Below, in pieces: positions 35,940 through 44,703 of a DNA stretch of 64,000 nucleotides. Each line of letters starts with the position of its first letter. Positions within the stretch are counted from its first letter, which is position 1. The stretch is taken from the NCBI RefSeq assembly GCF_030403745.1, contig NZ_JAQMWP010000013.1, positions 124,001-188,000 on the forward strand, given 5' to 3'. The position numbers and the translations under genes were made by a program. Source of the stretch: Streptomyces sp. S.PB5. Its GTDB lineage: Bacteria; Actinomycetota; Actinomycetes; Streptomycetales; Streptomycetaceae. The notes beneath the pieces were generated by a model. The model saw nothing but the letters and a program-made list of their open reading frames with translations. It searched no databases and had not been told where the DNA came from.

Positions 35940-36560
35940 CCCGTGGTGCGCGAATGTTCGAGAGGTCCCCGAGGTCAGCGGGCCGACGCTGGACCCGAGG
36001 CCCCCGCCGACAGCCCGAGGCCAACCGGAACGACCTCGGCCGTCTTCGGGCTCCGGCCCGCCCCTCCTCAACCGACCACCAACCGACTACCGCCGCCGAC
36101 CGGACACGCGTCCCGGCAGCCATGAGCCGGCCTCCACCGGCCGCGGCCCGCGCCCCAGCCGCTTCAGCCGGCCTCCGCCACGGCATGCGCCCCGGCCCAC
36201 TTCGACCGCCTCCGCCAGCACCGGCCGCCTCTGGCAGCCCCGCCGCCGTCGGCACACATCCCAGCCGCCTCGGGCTGACCCGGCACAGGCTCAGCCGCCT
36301 TCAGCCGGCCTCCGCCAGCCGCAGCGCTCGCCCCGGCCCACTTCGACCAGCCCCAGTCGCCTCGGTTCTCGCCTCGGTCCTCGCCTCAGGCTCTCCTCGG
36401 CAGTCGCCTCAGGCGCCCTCGGCCCTCGCCACAGCCCTTCTCGGCCTTGGCCTCAGGCGCCCTTGACCCTTGCCCCTCGGCCCAGCCTCCTCGCACCTCG
36501 GCCCAGCCATCCTCGGCCCTGGCCTCAGGCACCCTCGGGCCCCGCCCCGCCTTCCTCCGC
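35940..36560. repeat. Low-complexity intergenic repeat region B
   Basis: About 620 bp of C-rich sequence between RidA and a NUDIX gene. Two imperfect copies of a ~48-bp unit are visible (36161-36208 and 36299-36349; both contain agccggcctccgcca and ccccggcccacttcgacc). From 36360 to 36520 there are short units such as ctcgcctcagg and cctcggcc. No gene is supported, and the long frames on both strands are composition artefacts. Confidence 0.7.
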
Positions 36561-36564
36561 CCCG

Positions 36565-37029
36565 CTAGGGAACGAGCTCCACCTGGACCTCGACCTCCAC
36601 CGGCGCGTCCAGTGGCAGGACCGCCACGCCGACCGCGCTGCGGGCGTGGACGCCCTTGTCGCCGAGGACCGCGCCGAGCAGTTCGCTCGCGCCGTTGATC
36701 ACGGCGGGCTGGCCGGTGAAGTCCGAGGCCGATGCGACGAAGCCGACGACCTTCACCACGCGTGCGACGCGGTCCAGGTCACCGGCGACGGACTTGACGG
36801 CCGCCAGCGCGTTGAGGGCACACGTGCGTGCCAGCTCCTTGGCCTCCTCAGGGGTGACCTCCGCGCCCACCTTGCCGGTGACCGGGAGCTTGCCCTCGAC
36901 CATCGGCAGCTGGCCGGAGGTGTACACGTACACGCCCGACTGCACGGCCGGCTGGTAGGCGGCCAGCGGAGGGACGACCTCCGGCAGCGTCAGACCGAGT
37001 TCGGCGAGCTTCGCCTCGACCGCGCTCAT
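36565..37029 (-). CDS. RidA/YjgF-family enamine/imine deaminase
   Basis: 154 residues from ATG 37029. It has the RidA fold with VYVYTSGQLPMVEGKLP, ARTCALNALAAVKSVAG and ARSAVGVAVLPLDAPVEVEV. Family members hydrolyse reactive 2-aminoacrylate. The Arg that binds the substrate carboxylate in canonical RidA should be in the ARSAVGVAVLP segment and is present. Its start overlaps the stop of the small DUF4177 gene as ATGA. Confidence 0.88.
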   Translation of the reverse strand: MSAVEAKLAELGLTLPEVVPPLAAYQPAVQSGVYVYTSGQLPMVEGKLPVTGKVGAEVTPEEAKELARTCALNALAAVKSVAGDLDRVARVVKVVGFVASASDFTGQPAVINGASELLGAVLGDKGVHARSAVGVAVLPLDAPVEVEVQVELVP

Positions 37030-37184
37030 GCCTTCTCCCGCTTCAGGTAGGCCACAAGCTGCTCGGGGTTGTTCGGCCCGGGCACGACCTGGACGAGCTC
37101 CCAGCCGTCCTCGCCCCAGGTGTCCAGAATCTGCTTCGTGGCGTGTACGAGCAGCGGCACAGTCGCGTATTCCCACTTGGTCAT
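37026..37184 (-). CDS. DUF4177-like small protein
   Basis: 52 residues, starting MTKWEYATVPLLVHATKQI and containing DTWGEDGWELVQVVPGP, the typical WEY...DGWELV pattern of DUF4177. The function is unknown. It is translationally coupled to RidA, and the pair recurs next to the ArsA-like ATPases in Streptomyces. Confidence 0.85.
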   Translation of the reverse strand: MTKWEYATVPLLVHATKQILDTWGEDGWELVQVVPGPNNPEQLVAYLKREKA

Positions 37185-37277
37185 GTGGCCGACTTTAGCC
37201 GCTGAGCAGATACAGGCTCCGCTCCCGGGGGTCCGGGGGCCGTCCCCTGGAAAAACGCGTTATCCACAGCCTGCCGG

Positions 37278-37304
37278 TTGGTACCCGCATCGAATGGTTA
37301 CGCT
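37278..37304 (+). promoter_or_regulatory. Possible leaderless promoter of the ArsA-like pair
   Basis: TTGGTA (37278-37283) and TACGCT (37299-37304) resemble -35 and -10 elements with a short 15-bp spacer. The -10 lies 7 nt before the GTG at 37312, so transcription would begin at the start codon. Confidence 0.4.
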
Positions 37305-37311
37305 CGAATAC

Positions 37312-38289
37312 GTGAGCAGGCTCCAGGTCGTCAGCGGCAAGGGCGGAACCGGTAAGACCACGGTGGCCGCCGCCCTCGCGCTGGCCCTGGCCACCGAGGG
37401 GAAGCGCACGCTTCTCGTCGAGGTCGAGGGCCGGCAGGGCATCGCACAGCTCTTCGAGACAGAGGCGTTGCCCTATGAGGAACGGAAGATCGCGGTCGCG
37501 CCGGGCGGCGGGGAGGTGTACGCCCTCGCCATAGACCCCGAACTGGCCCTTCTGGACTACCTCCAGATGTTCTACAAACTCGGTGGAGCCGGCCGCGCCC
37601 TGAAGAAGCTCGGTGCCATCGACTTCGCGACCACCATCGCGCCGGGGCTCAGGGACGTCCTGCTGACCGGCAAGGCGTGCGAGGCGGTGCGGCGCAAGGA
37701 GAAGTCGGGGCGGTTCGCGTACGACTACGTCGTGATGGACGCACCGCCCACCGGGCGCATCACCCGCTTCCTGAACGTCAACGACGAGGTCGCCGGGCTC
37801 GCGAAGATAGGGCCGATACACAATCAGGCGCAGGCCGTGATGCGGGTGCTGAAGTCTCCGGAGACGGCCGTGCACCTGGTGACGCTGCTGGAGGAGATGC
37901 CCGTCCAGGAGACCGCGGACGGCATCGCCGAGCTGCGGGCGGCCAAGCTGCCGGTCGGCCGGGTCATCGTGAACATGGTCCGCCCCGAGGTGTTGGACGC
38001 CGTCGAGCTGGAACTCGTACGAGAGACCGCTCGTTCCTCCTTCGCGCAGTCGCTGTCGGCCGCCGGGCTCGGCGGGGCGCGGCGCGGTGGGCATGCCGAG
38101 CGGCTGGTGGACCCGCTGCTGGCCCAGGCCGAGGAGTACACCGAGCGGTACGAGCTGGAGCACGAACAGCGCGCGGTGCTGGGCGAGCTGGGGCTGCCGC
38201 TGCACGAACTGCCGTTGCTCGCCGAGGGCATCGATCTGGCGGGTCTGTACGAACTGGCCACAGAACTGCGGAAGCAGGGGATGTCATGA
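37312..38289 (+). CDS. ArsA/Get3-like ATPase, first of a pair
   Basis: 325 residues from GTG 37312; ATG 37294 is also in frame, but neither has a ribosome binding site. The P-loop is LQVVSGKGGTGKTTVAAAL, an intact deviant Walker A. Switch regions include LVEVEGRQGIAQLFE (with Glu where ArsA has Asp) and VMDAPPTGRITRFL. It lacks the two Cys ligands that define arsenite pumps, so arsenic transport is unlikely. In actinobacteria this pair always precedes wblA. It overlaps the second ATPase by ATGA, which suggests they form a heteromer. Confidence 0.88.
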   Translation: MSRLQVVSGKGGTGKTTVAAALALALATEGKRTLLVEVEGRQGIAQLFETEALPYEERKIAVAPGGGEVYALAIDPELALLDYLQMFYKLGGAGRALKKLGAIDFATTIAPGLRDVLLTGKACEAVRRKEKSGRFAYDYVVMDAPPTGRITRFLNVNDEVAGLAKIGPIHNQAQAVMRVLKSPETAVHLVTLLEEMPVQETADGIAELRAAKLPVGRVIVNMVRPEVLDAVELELVRETARSSFAQSLSAAGLGGARRGGHAERLVDPLLAQAEEYTERYELEHEQRAVLGELGLPLHELPLLAEGIDLAGLYELATELRKQGMS

Positions 38290-39617
38290 GCCGCCCGGAG
38301 CAGGACCGGCACCACCGCCTCTCTCCCGCGCGCGTGCTCGACCTCGACCCGCTGCTCGACGACCCGGCCACCCGCATCGTGGTGTGCTGCGGCTCGGGCG
38401 GGGTCGGCAAGACCACGACGGCGGCCGCGCTCGGTCTCAGGGCCGCCGAGCGCGGCCGGAAGGTGGTCGTGCTGACCATCGACCCGGCCCGCCGGCTCGC
38501 CCAGTCGATGGGCATCGACTCGCTCGACAACACCCCGCGCCGCGTGAAGGGCGTCGAGGGCGACGGCGAGCTGCATGCGATGATGCTCGACATGAAGCGC
38601 ACCTTCGACGAGATCGTCGAGGCGCACGCGGACCCCGACCGGGCGGCCGCGATCCTGGGCAACCCCTTCTACCAGTCGCTCTCGGCGGGCTTCGCAGGCA
38701 CGCAGGAGTACATGGCGATGGAGAAGCTGGGGCAGCTGCGGGCGAAGGACGAGTGGGACCTCATCGTCGTCGACACCCCGCCGTCCCGGTCCGCGCTGGA
38801 CTTCCTGGACGCGCCCAAGCGGCTCGGGTCGTTCCTCGACGGCCGGCTGATCAGGCTGCTCACCGCCCCAGCGAAACTCGGCGGCCGCGCGGGCATGAAG
38901 TTCCTGAACGTCGGGATGTCGATGATGACCGGCACCCTCGGCAAGCTGCTGGGGGGTCAGCTCCTCAAGGACGTCCAGACGTTCGTGTCCGCGATGGACA
39001 CCACCTTCGGCGGGTTCCGCACGCGCGCGGACGCGACGTACAAACTGCTCCAGGCGCCCGGGACGGCGTTCCTGGTGGTCGCGGCGCCGGAGCGGGACGC
39101 GCTGCGGGAGGCCGCGTACTTCGTGGAGCGCCTCGCCGCCGAGGACATGCCGCTCGCCGGTCTGGTCCTGAACCGGGTCCACGGCAGTGGCGCCGCCCGG
39201 CTCTCGGCCGAGCGGGCACTCGCGGCCGCGGAAAATCTTGAGGAGTCCCGCATTGTCGATCAGGAGGACGGGAAAGCTGGAGTTCGTAACTCTCCCGACA
39301 CAGACGGCAGTTCAGATTCCCCCACGTCCGACCACGCATCCGGTCCGGTGTCCGCCGAAGGCTCCCCCGCCGCGGACCGCACCGTCGAACAACTCACCGC
39401 AGGCCTGCTGAGGCTGCATGCCGAGCGTATGCAGCTGCTCTCCCGCGAGCAGCGCACGCGCGACCGCTTCACCGCGCTCCACCCCGAGGTGGCGGTGGCA
39501 GAGGTGGCCGCGCTGCCCGGCGATGTCCATGACCTCGCGGGCCTGCGTGACATCGGCACCCGGCTCGCGGCCGGCGTGCCGGCGCTGCCCGAGTCGGCCG
39601 AGACCGCGGACGGCTGA
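38286..39617 (+). CDS. ArsA/Get3-like ATPase, second of a pair
   Basis: 443 residues. The P-loop is VVCCGSGGVGKTTTAAALG, followed by VVVLTIDPARRLAQSMG and IVVDTPPSRSALDFLDAP, the ArsA/Get3 switch motifs. The DPARRL element is the hallmark of this branch. A low-complexity insertion of about 65 residues (Ser/Asp/Pro-rich) interrupts the C-terminal part. It is coupled to the first ATPase by ATGA. The role is unknown; membrane-protein targeting or assembly is a family-based guess. Confidence 0.88.
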   Translation: MSRPEQDRHHRLSPARVLDLDPLLDDPATRIVVCCGSGGVGKTTTAAALGLRAAERGRKVVVLTIDPARRLAQSMGIDSLDNTPRRVKGVEGDGELHAMMLDMKRTFDEIVEAHADPDRAAAILGNPFYQSLSAGFAGTQEYMAMEKLGQLRAKDEWDLIVVDTPPSRSALDFLDAPKRLGSFLDGRLIRLLTAPAKLGGRAGMKFLNVGMSMMTGTLGKLLGGQLLKDVQTFVSAMDTTFGGFRTRADATYKLLQAPGTAFLVVAAPERDALREAAYFVERLAAEDMPLAGLVLNRVHGSGAARLSAERALAAAENLEESRIVDQEDGKAGVRNSPDTDGSSDSPTSDHASGPVSAEGSPAADRTVEQLTAGLLRLHAERMQLLSREQRTRDRFTALHPEVAVAEVAALPGDVHDLAGLRDIGTRLAAGVPALPESAETADG

Positions 39618-39781
39618 GGCTGAGCCGAGACCGCGCACGGCTGAGCCCAGGCGGACGGGCCGACCTAGCCGATACCGGCGGGCCGGGCCGACCGGGACTG
39701 GCGGACCGAGCCGAGACCGAGACCGGCGGACCGAGCCGAGGCGGACGGGCCCCCAGGAGCCTCGCCCTCACGACCTCGCTG
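39618..39781. repeat. Degenerate short repeats between convergent ATPase and wblA genes
   Basis: Units of the type ggcggaccgagccgagaccg recur about three to four times, with variants gaggcggacgggcc. No clean hairpin terminator is seen, so convergent transcription may end within the repeat. Confidence 0.55.
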
Positions 39782-40120
39782 TCAGCCCACCGCCGCGTAG
39801 TTCTCGTACACCTCGTCGTCGTCGAGGGGCAGGATGCCGACCCCTCGCTCGTACTCCGTGCGCGCCGTCTCCAGCAGGCGGCGCCAGGAGGTCACGGTGG
39901 GCCGCCTGCGCAGCAGTGCGCGGCGCTCCCGCTCGGTCATTCCTCCCCACACGCCGAACTCGACGCGATTGTCCAGCGCATCGGCCAGGCACTCGGTCCG
40001 CACCGGGCATCCGGTGCACACCGCCTTGGCCCTGTTCTGCGCTGCTCCTTGAACGAACAGTTCATCCGGATCGGTAGTGCGGCAGGCCGCCTGCGCACTC
40101 CAGTCGGTTACCCAGCCCAT
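39782..40120 (-). CDS. wblA: WhiB-like iron-sulfur regulator WblA
   Basis: 112 residues from ATG 40120; an in-frame ATG at 40177 would add 19 residues. The 4Fe-4S ligands are Cys13, Cys35, Cys38 and Cys44 (CTGCPVRTEC), followed by the GVWGG turn at 56-60 and the basic segment ERERRALLRRR that contacts DNA. Length and sequence match S. coelicolor WblA (SCO3579), a global regulator that promotes sporulation and represses antibiotic production. GGGAGAGGA lies about 10-18 nt before ATG 40120. The next gene upstream is divergent, leaving a long regulatory region. Confidence 0.95.
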   Translation of the reverse strand: MGWVTDWSAQAACRTTDPDELFVQGAAQNRAKAVCTGCPVRTECLADALDNRVEFGVWGGMTERERRALLRRRPTVTSWRRLLETARTEYERGVGILPLDDDEVYENYAAVG

Positions 40121-40594
40121 ACCGGCGCCGTCCTCTCCCGAATCGAGGCTCCCCCACGGCGGCAGCGGCATATTCACCGCCGCCAGTTGAGGACGTTACG
40201 GAAGGTGGGCACAGCGCAACACCCCCTTCGGGCCCAATCTTGAATGGCCCGAACGGACTATGCGTAAGCGGCAGATCACCCGGGGGAGTGAGCTGGCGAC
40301 ATGCGTGATCATCCCGACAAAGCGGGACAGTTCAGTTGAGTCACAACGGGCACCAGGTGACACACAAGGCGGATTCGGACACGCCCCCAACAGAAAGCCG
40401 GGAAACCTCCGGAACGATTCGGGGTCGCCGGACGTATTGATACGTGGCCGCACTGCTGTGACAGTTGTGAGCAGCTTAGGCCAAGGCCTGCACGCGTGTC
40501 CGGCGAACGAGAAGGTAGGCGCTCTCTTTGCCATGCGCTCGAAACGGCCAAAGGACTTCGTCGAACGTTCATGAGTACGGATTAGGCTGCCCCC
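40121..40594. other. Divergent regulatory region of wblA and the penicillin-binding protein gene
   Basis: About 470 bp with lower GC than its flanks, consistent with a long wblA promoter/leader. TAGGCT (40583-40588) lies 6 nt before the PBP ATG and may serve a leaderless transcript. No unambiguous regulator sites were assigned. Confidence 0.5.
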
Positions 40595-42862
40595 ATGTCG
40601 AAGAAGCGCTCCGGTGGTGGGCTGTCCCCCGCCCAGCAGGCCGCCAAGTTCCTAGGTGTCAGCGTGCTCTCGGGCGCGGTGCTGGCAGGCATCGCGCTGC
40701 CAGCGTTCGGTGCGCTGGGGCTCGCCGCCAAGGGCTCGGTGGAGAGCTTCGACGAGCTCCCGGCCAATCTGAAGACACCACCGCTGAGCCAGCGGACCAC
40801 GATCCTGGACGCCAAGGGCGGCACCATCGCCACGGTGTACTCGCGCGACCGCACGGTGGTCGAGCTCAAGGACGTCTCGCCCTACATGCAGCAGGCGATC
40901 GTCGCGATCGAGGACTCCCGCTTCTACAAGCACGGCGCGGTGGACCTGAAGGGCGTGCTGCGCGCGCTCAACAAGAACGCGCAGAGCGGCGGGGTCGCCG
41001 AGGGCGCCTCCACCCTCACCCAGCAGTACGTGAAGAACGTCTTCGTGGAGGAGGCCGGTGACGACCCGACCAAGGTCGCCCAGGCCACCCAGCAGACCCT
41101 CGGCCGCAAGATCAAGGAACTGAAGTACGCGATCCAGGTCGAGGAGGAGCTCGGCAAGAAGAAGATCCTCGAGAACTACCTGAACATCACCTTCTTCGGC
41201 CAGCAGGCCTACGGTGTCGAGGCCGCCGCCGGGCGCTACTTCTCCAAGTCCGCCAAGGACCTCACCCTCGCCCAGTCCGCCCTGCTCGCCGGCATCGTCC
41301 AGTCGCCGAGCCGCTACGACCCGGTCAACGACGAGGCCGAGGCGACCAAGCGGCGCAATGTCGTGCTCCAGCGCATGGCCGAGGTCGGCAACATCTCCCG
41401 TACCGAGGCCGCCAAGGCCCAGGAGGAGCCGCTCGGCCTGAAGGTCAGCCAGCCCAAGAACGGCTGCATCACCGCCGTGAAGGGCGCCAGCTTCTTCTGC
41501 AAGTACGTCGAGGCCGTCTTCAAGAGCGACCCGGTCTTCGGCAAGACCAAGGAGGACCGCGCCAAGGTCTGGAACCAGGGCGGTCTGACGATCAAGACCA
41601 CGCTGGACCCGCAGGCCCAGGACTCGGTCCAGGCCTCGCTCAAGGACCACGTCTACAAGTCGGACAAGGTCGCCGCCGCGGCCACGCTCGTCGAGCCCGG
41701 CACCGGCAAGATCGTCGGCATGGGCCAGTCGAAGCCGTTCGGCTACGGCAAGAACGAGACCGAGATCAACTACTCGGTCGGCTCCGGTATGGGTGGCTCC
41801 AACTTCGGCTTCCCGACCGGTTCGACGTTCAAGCCGTTCGTCGCGGCGGCCGCGCTGGAGGAGGGCCGGCCGGTCACCCAGCGGTACGCGTCGCCGTACG
41901 AGATGGACTACCCGAGCCCCGTCCAGACCTGCGACAGCAAGCCGTGGGTCAACACCGACGGCGCGACCGTGGAGAACGAGTCGGAGTCGGAGCGTGGCCC
42001 CTACAGCCTGAAGAAGGCGATGGAGCTGTCGGTCAACACCTACTTCGTGGAGATGATCTCCGACATCGGTCTGTGTCCCGTGGTCAACATGACCAACAAG
42101 CTCCAGGTCGTCCAGGGCAACGGCGACAAGCTGCCCGAGGTCCCGGCGATCTCCCTCGGTTCCAAGGGCATCTCCCCGCTGACGATGGCGACCGCGTACG
42201 CCGCCTTCGCCGCCCGCGGCATGTACTGCACGCCGATCGCCATCGAGTCGATCACGCAGAAGGTCGGCCAGCAGCAGAAGTCGCTGGAGGTCCCCAGGTC
42301 GACCTGCTCGCGCGCCATGTCCGAGACCACCGCGGACACCATCAACAACCTGCTCGAAGGCGTGGTCGACTCCGGCACCGGCCAGGCGGCCGGCCTCTCC
42401 GACCGCGCCAACGCCGGTAAGACGGGTACGACCGACTCCCGCAAGAACGCCTGGTTCGTCGGCTACACGCCGAACCTGTCGGGCGCGGTCTGGGTCGGCA
42501 GCGCCTCCCAGAAGGTCGAGATGAAGAACATCACGATCGGCGGCGAGTACCACCCGCTCGTCTACGGCGGCAAGGTCCCGGGCCCGATCTGGAAGGACGC
42601 CATGACCGGCGCCCTCCAGGGCAAGGACGCCCCGAACTTCACCTTCGTCCGCATCCCGGAGGACAAGCCCGACCGCGGCGACGGCGACGGCAACGGAAAT
42701 GGGAACGGCAACGGGAACGGCAACGGCGACGGGGACAACGGCGACGACAACGGCGGCCAGGACAACGGCGGCACCGACGGCGGCGCCTTCCCGGACCCGT
42801 CCTTCTCGATCCCGGAGAACCTGTTCCAGGGGAACAACGGGAACGGCGGCCGCAACGGCTGA
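40595..42862 (+). CDS. Class A penicillin-binding protein (bifunctional transglycosylase/transpeptidase)
   Basis: 755 residues. A short cytoplasmic N-terminus and one membrane helix (~residues 19-44) precede the GT51 transglycosylase domain, with catalytic Glu106 in IVAIEDSRFYKHGAVD and ASTLTQQYVKN. The transpeptidase domain has SxxK as GSTFKPF, SxN as SVNTYF and KTG as NAGKTGTTDS, so both activities look intact. The C-terminus is an Asp/Gly/Asn-rich tail (NGNGNGNGNGNGDGD). It polymerises and crosslinks peptidoglycan. A 22-bp terminator hairpin follows. Confidence 0.95.
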   Translation: MSKKRSGGGLSPAQQAAKFLGVSVLSGAVLAGIALPAFGALGLAAKGSVESFDELPANLKTPPLSQRTTILDAKGGTIATVYSRDRTVVELKDVSPYMQQAIVAIEDSRFYKHGAVDLKGVLRALNKNAQSGGVAEGASTLTQQYVKNVFVEEAGDDPTKVAQATQQTLGRKIKELKYAIQVEEELGKKKILENYLNITFFGQQAYGVEAAAGRYFSKSAKDLTLAQSALLAGIVQSPSRYDPVNDEAEATKRRNVVLQRMAEVGNISRTEAAKAQEEPLGLKVSQPKNGCITAVKGASFFCKYVEAVFKSDPVFGKTKEDRAKVWNQGGLTIKTTLDPQAQDSVQASLKDHVYKSDKVAAAATLVEPGTGKIVGMGQSKPFGYGKNETEINYSVGSGMGGSNFGFPTGSTFKPFVAAAALEEGRPVTQRYASPYEMDYPSPVQTCDSKPWVNTDGATVENESESERGPYSLKKAMELSVNTYFVEMISDIGLCPVVNMTNKLQVVQGNGDKLPEVPAISLGSKGISPLTMATAYAAFAARGMYCTPIAIESITQKVGQQQKSLEVPRSTCSRAMSETTADTINNLLEGVVDSGTGQAAGLSDRANAGKTGTTDSRKNAWFVGYTPNLSGAVWVGSASQKVEMKNITIGGEYHPLVYGGKVPGPIWKDAMTGALQGKDAPNFTFVRIPEDKPDRGDGDGNGNGNGNGNGNGDGDNGDDNGGQDNGGTDGGAFPDPSFSIPENLFQGNNGNGGRNG

Positions 42863-42928
42863 GAGACGGGGCGGCGAGGGGCGAGGGGCGAGGCGAGGCG
42901 GCTGAGCCACCGGCGCTCTCAAGGCAAC

Positions 42929-42976
42929 GGCCCCTTCACCGTCGTACAGAATCGTCTGTACGACGGTGAAGGGGCC
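42929..42976. terminator. Bidirectional terminator between the PBP and YqeY-like genes
   Basis: A perfect 22-bp stem (42929-42950 with 42955-42976) and a 4-nt loop ATCG between two convergent genes. It is the longest perfect hairpin I found in the window. Confidence 0.93.
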
Positions 42977-43033
42977 GATCGCTATGCGGAGCCGGCCGCC
43001 TTGCGGGGGCCGGTGACTCTGTGGGGCCGTCGG

Positions 43034-43501
43034 TCAGCCGGCCAGGAGCTTCTTCACCGTGGCGGCGACGCGGCCGCCCTCGGCGAGGCCCGCGACCTTG
43101 GGGTTCACGATCTTCATGACGGCACCCATGGCGCGGGGGCCCTCGGCGCCGGCGGCCTTGGCCTCCTCGACGGCCTGGGCCACGATGTCGTTCAGCTCCT
43201 CGTCGGACAGCTGCTTGGGCAGGTAGTCGGCGAGGATCGCGCCCTCCGCCTTCTCCCGCTCGGCGCTCTCGGCACGACCACCCTGCGCGAAGGCGTCGGC
43301 GGCCTCACGGCGCTTCTTCGCCTCCTTGGTGATCACCTTGAGGACCTCGTCGTCGGAGAGCTCGCGCTTCTCCTTGCCCGAGACCTCTTCCTTGGTGATC
43401 GCGGCGAGCGTCATGCGCAGCGTCGAGGAGCGGAGCTCGTCGCGCTCCCTGATCGCGGCGGTGAGGTCGTCCTGCAGCTTCGACTTGAGCGTGGTGGTCA
43501 T
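43034..43501 (-). CDS. GatB/YqeY-domain protein
   Basis: 155 residues, typical length for YqeY. MTTTLKSKLQDDLTAAIRERD opens the helical domain, and GPRAMGAVMKIVNPKVAGLAEGGRVAATVK is the conserved C-terminal end, similar to the tail domain of the GatB amidotransferase subunit. Family members are thought to act in tRNA-related or unknown roles. It is divergent from the metallophosphoesterase gene. Confidence 0.92.
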   Translation of the reverse strand: MTTTLKSKLQDDLTAAIRERDELRSSTLRMTLAAITKEEVSGKEKRELSDDEVLKVITKEAKKRREAADAFAQGGRAESAEREKAEGAILADYLPKQLSDEELNDIVAQAVEEAKAAGAEGPRAMGAVMKIVNPKVAGLAEGGRVAATVKKLLAG

Positions 43502-43625
43502 GGGCTCGATTCTCGCAGGTACCGCGGACCGGGCGCCCGTCTATTTGGACGGGCCCGCGTAAGTGGGCTTGCGCACAGGGGCGGTGGGCGCCGGAGCACT
43601 TGCCGGGTCTGACACGATGGGACGT

Positions 43626-44552
43626 ATGCGCGCGCGATACGGAGTACCTCTGTCGGTCGCGGCGGCTGGCGCCGCCGGTCTGGTCTACGCGGCGGGCTTC
43701 GAGGCCCGCTCCTACCGGCTCCGACGGGTGACCGTGCCCGTCCTCCCCGCCGGGATGCGCCCACTGCGGGTGCTGCAGGTCTCCGACATCCACATGGTCG
43801 GCGGCCAGCGCAAGAAACAGCGCTGGCTGCGGTCGCTGGCGGGGCTGCGCCCCGACTTCGTGATCAACACGGGCGACAACCTCTCGGACCCGGAGGGCGT
43901 ACCGGAGGTCCTGGACGCGCTGGGGCCGCTGATGGAGTTCCCGGGCGCGTACGTCTTCGGCTCGAACGACTACTACGGGCCCAAGCTCCGCAACCCCGCC
44001 CGCTACCTCTTGGAGAAGGCGAGCGGCCGCCACGGCCTGAACGGCAACGCACCGGCCGTCGGCGCGATCCACAACCCGTGGGAGAACCTGCGGGACGGTT
44101 TCGACTCGGCGGGCTGGCTCAACCTGACCAACACCCGCGGCATGCTGAAGATCGAGGGCGTGTCGATCGAGCTGACGGGACTGGACGATCCGCACATCAA
44201 GCGGGACCGGTACGCGGAGGTCGCGGGCGGGCCGTCCGGGGCGGCGGACTTCTCGATGGGTGTCGTACATGCGCCGTATCTGCGGGTGCTGGACGCGTAC
44301 ACGGCGGACGCCTATCCACTGATCCTCGCCGGACACACGCATGGCGGGCAGCTGTGCATCCCCTTCTACGGGGCGCTGGTGACCAACTGCGACCTCGACA
44401 CGGAGCGGGTGAAGGGGCTGTCCACGCATACGGCGGAGGGCCGGACGTCGTATCTGCATGTGTCGGCGGGGTGCGGGACGAATCGGTATACGCCGGTGCG
44501 GTTCGCTTGTCCGCCGGAGGTTACGTTGTTGACGTTGGTGGGGCGGGAGTAG
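43626..44552 (+). CDS. Membrane-associated metallophosphoesterase
   Basis: 308 residues from ATG 43626; ATG 43617 is also possible. An N-terminal hydrophobic segment (LSVAAAGAAGLVYAAG) may anchor the protein. Metal-binding motifs follow in order: VSDIHMVGG, INTGDNLSD, GSNDYYGPK, VHAPY and LAGHTHGGQ, a complete calcineurin-like set of the YkuE type. YkuE-like enzymes cleave phosphoesters, possibly in lipid or cell-wall metabolism. Confidence 0.9.
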   Translation: MRARYGVPLSVAAAGAAGLVYAAGFEARSYRLRRVTVPVLPAGMRPLRVLQVSDIHMVGGQRKKQRWLRSLAGLRPDFVINTGDNLSDPEGVPEVLDALGPLMEFPGAYVFGSNDYYGPKLRNPARYLLEKASGRHGLNGNAPAVGAIHNPWENLRDGFDSAGWLNLTNTRGMLKIEGVSIELTGLDDPHIKRDRYAEVAGGPSGAADFSMGVVHAPYLRVLDAYTADAYPLILAGHTHGGQLCIPFYGALVTNCDLDTERVKGLSTHTAEGRTSYLHVSAGCGTNRYTPVRFACPPEVTLLTLVGRE

Positions 44553-44605
44553 GGGGTCCGGGGGTCCGGGGGTCCGGGGGTCCGGGGGTCCCGGGGGTCC
44601 CGGGG
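44552..44605. repeat. G-rich tandem repeat (gtccggggg units)
   Basis: Six to seven copies of a 9-nt unit ggggtccgg with one-base variants, starting directly at the stop codon of the phosphoesterase gene. It has strong G-quadruplex potential on the plus strand. Confidence 0.85.
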
Positions 44606-44703
44606 TGACTAGGAAGTCCGTGGCCTCGGGATGAACTCGGGTTGGTTAACCCGCACGGACCGCCCGTATCGCCCCTTTTATGTGGCCTGCTTAGCGTGAG
44701 GGC

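Noticed and set aside
37260-37268. DnaA-box-like 9-mers (TTATCCACA here, TGTGGACAA at 14166-14174 and in tadC near 10620)
   Set aside because: They are isolated, unclustered and not near dnaA or dnaN; single matches are expected by chance in 64 kb.
37312-38289. Arsenite efflux ATPase
   Set aside because: The Cys ligands of ArsA and any arsB/arsR neighbour are absent; only the ATPase fold is shared.
40652-42922. 756-codon minus-strand frame opposite the penicillin-binding protein gene
   Set aside because: The plus strand carries complete GT51 and transpeptidase motifs; the antisense frame is a composition artefact.
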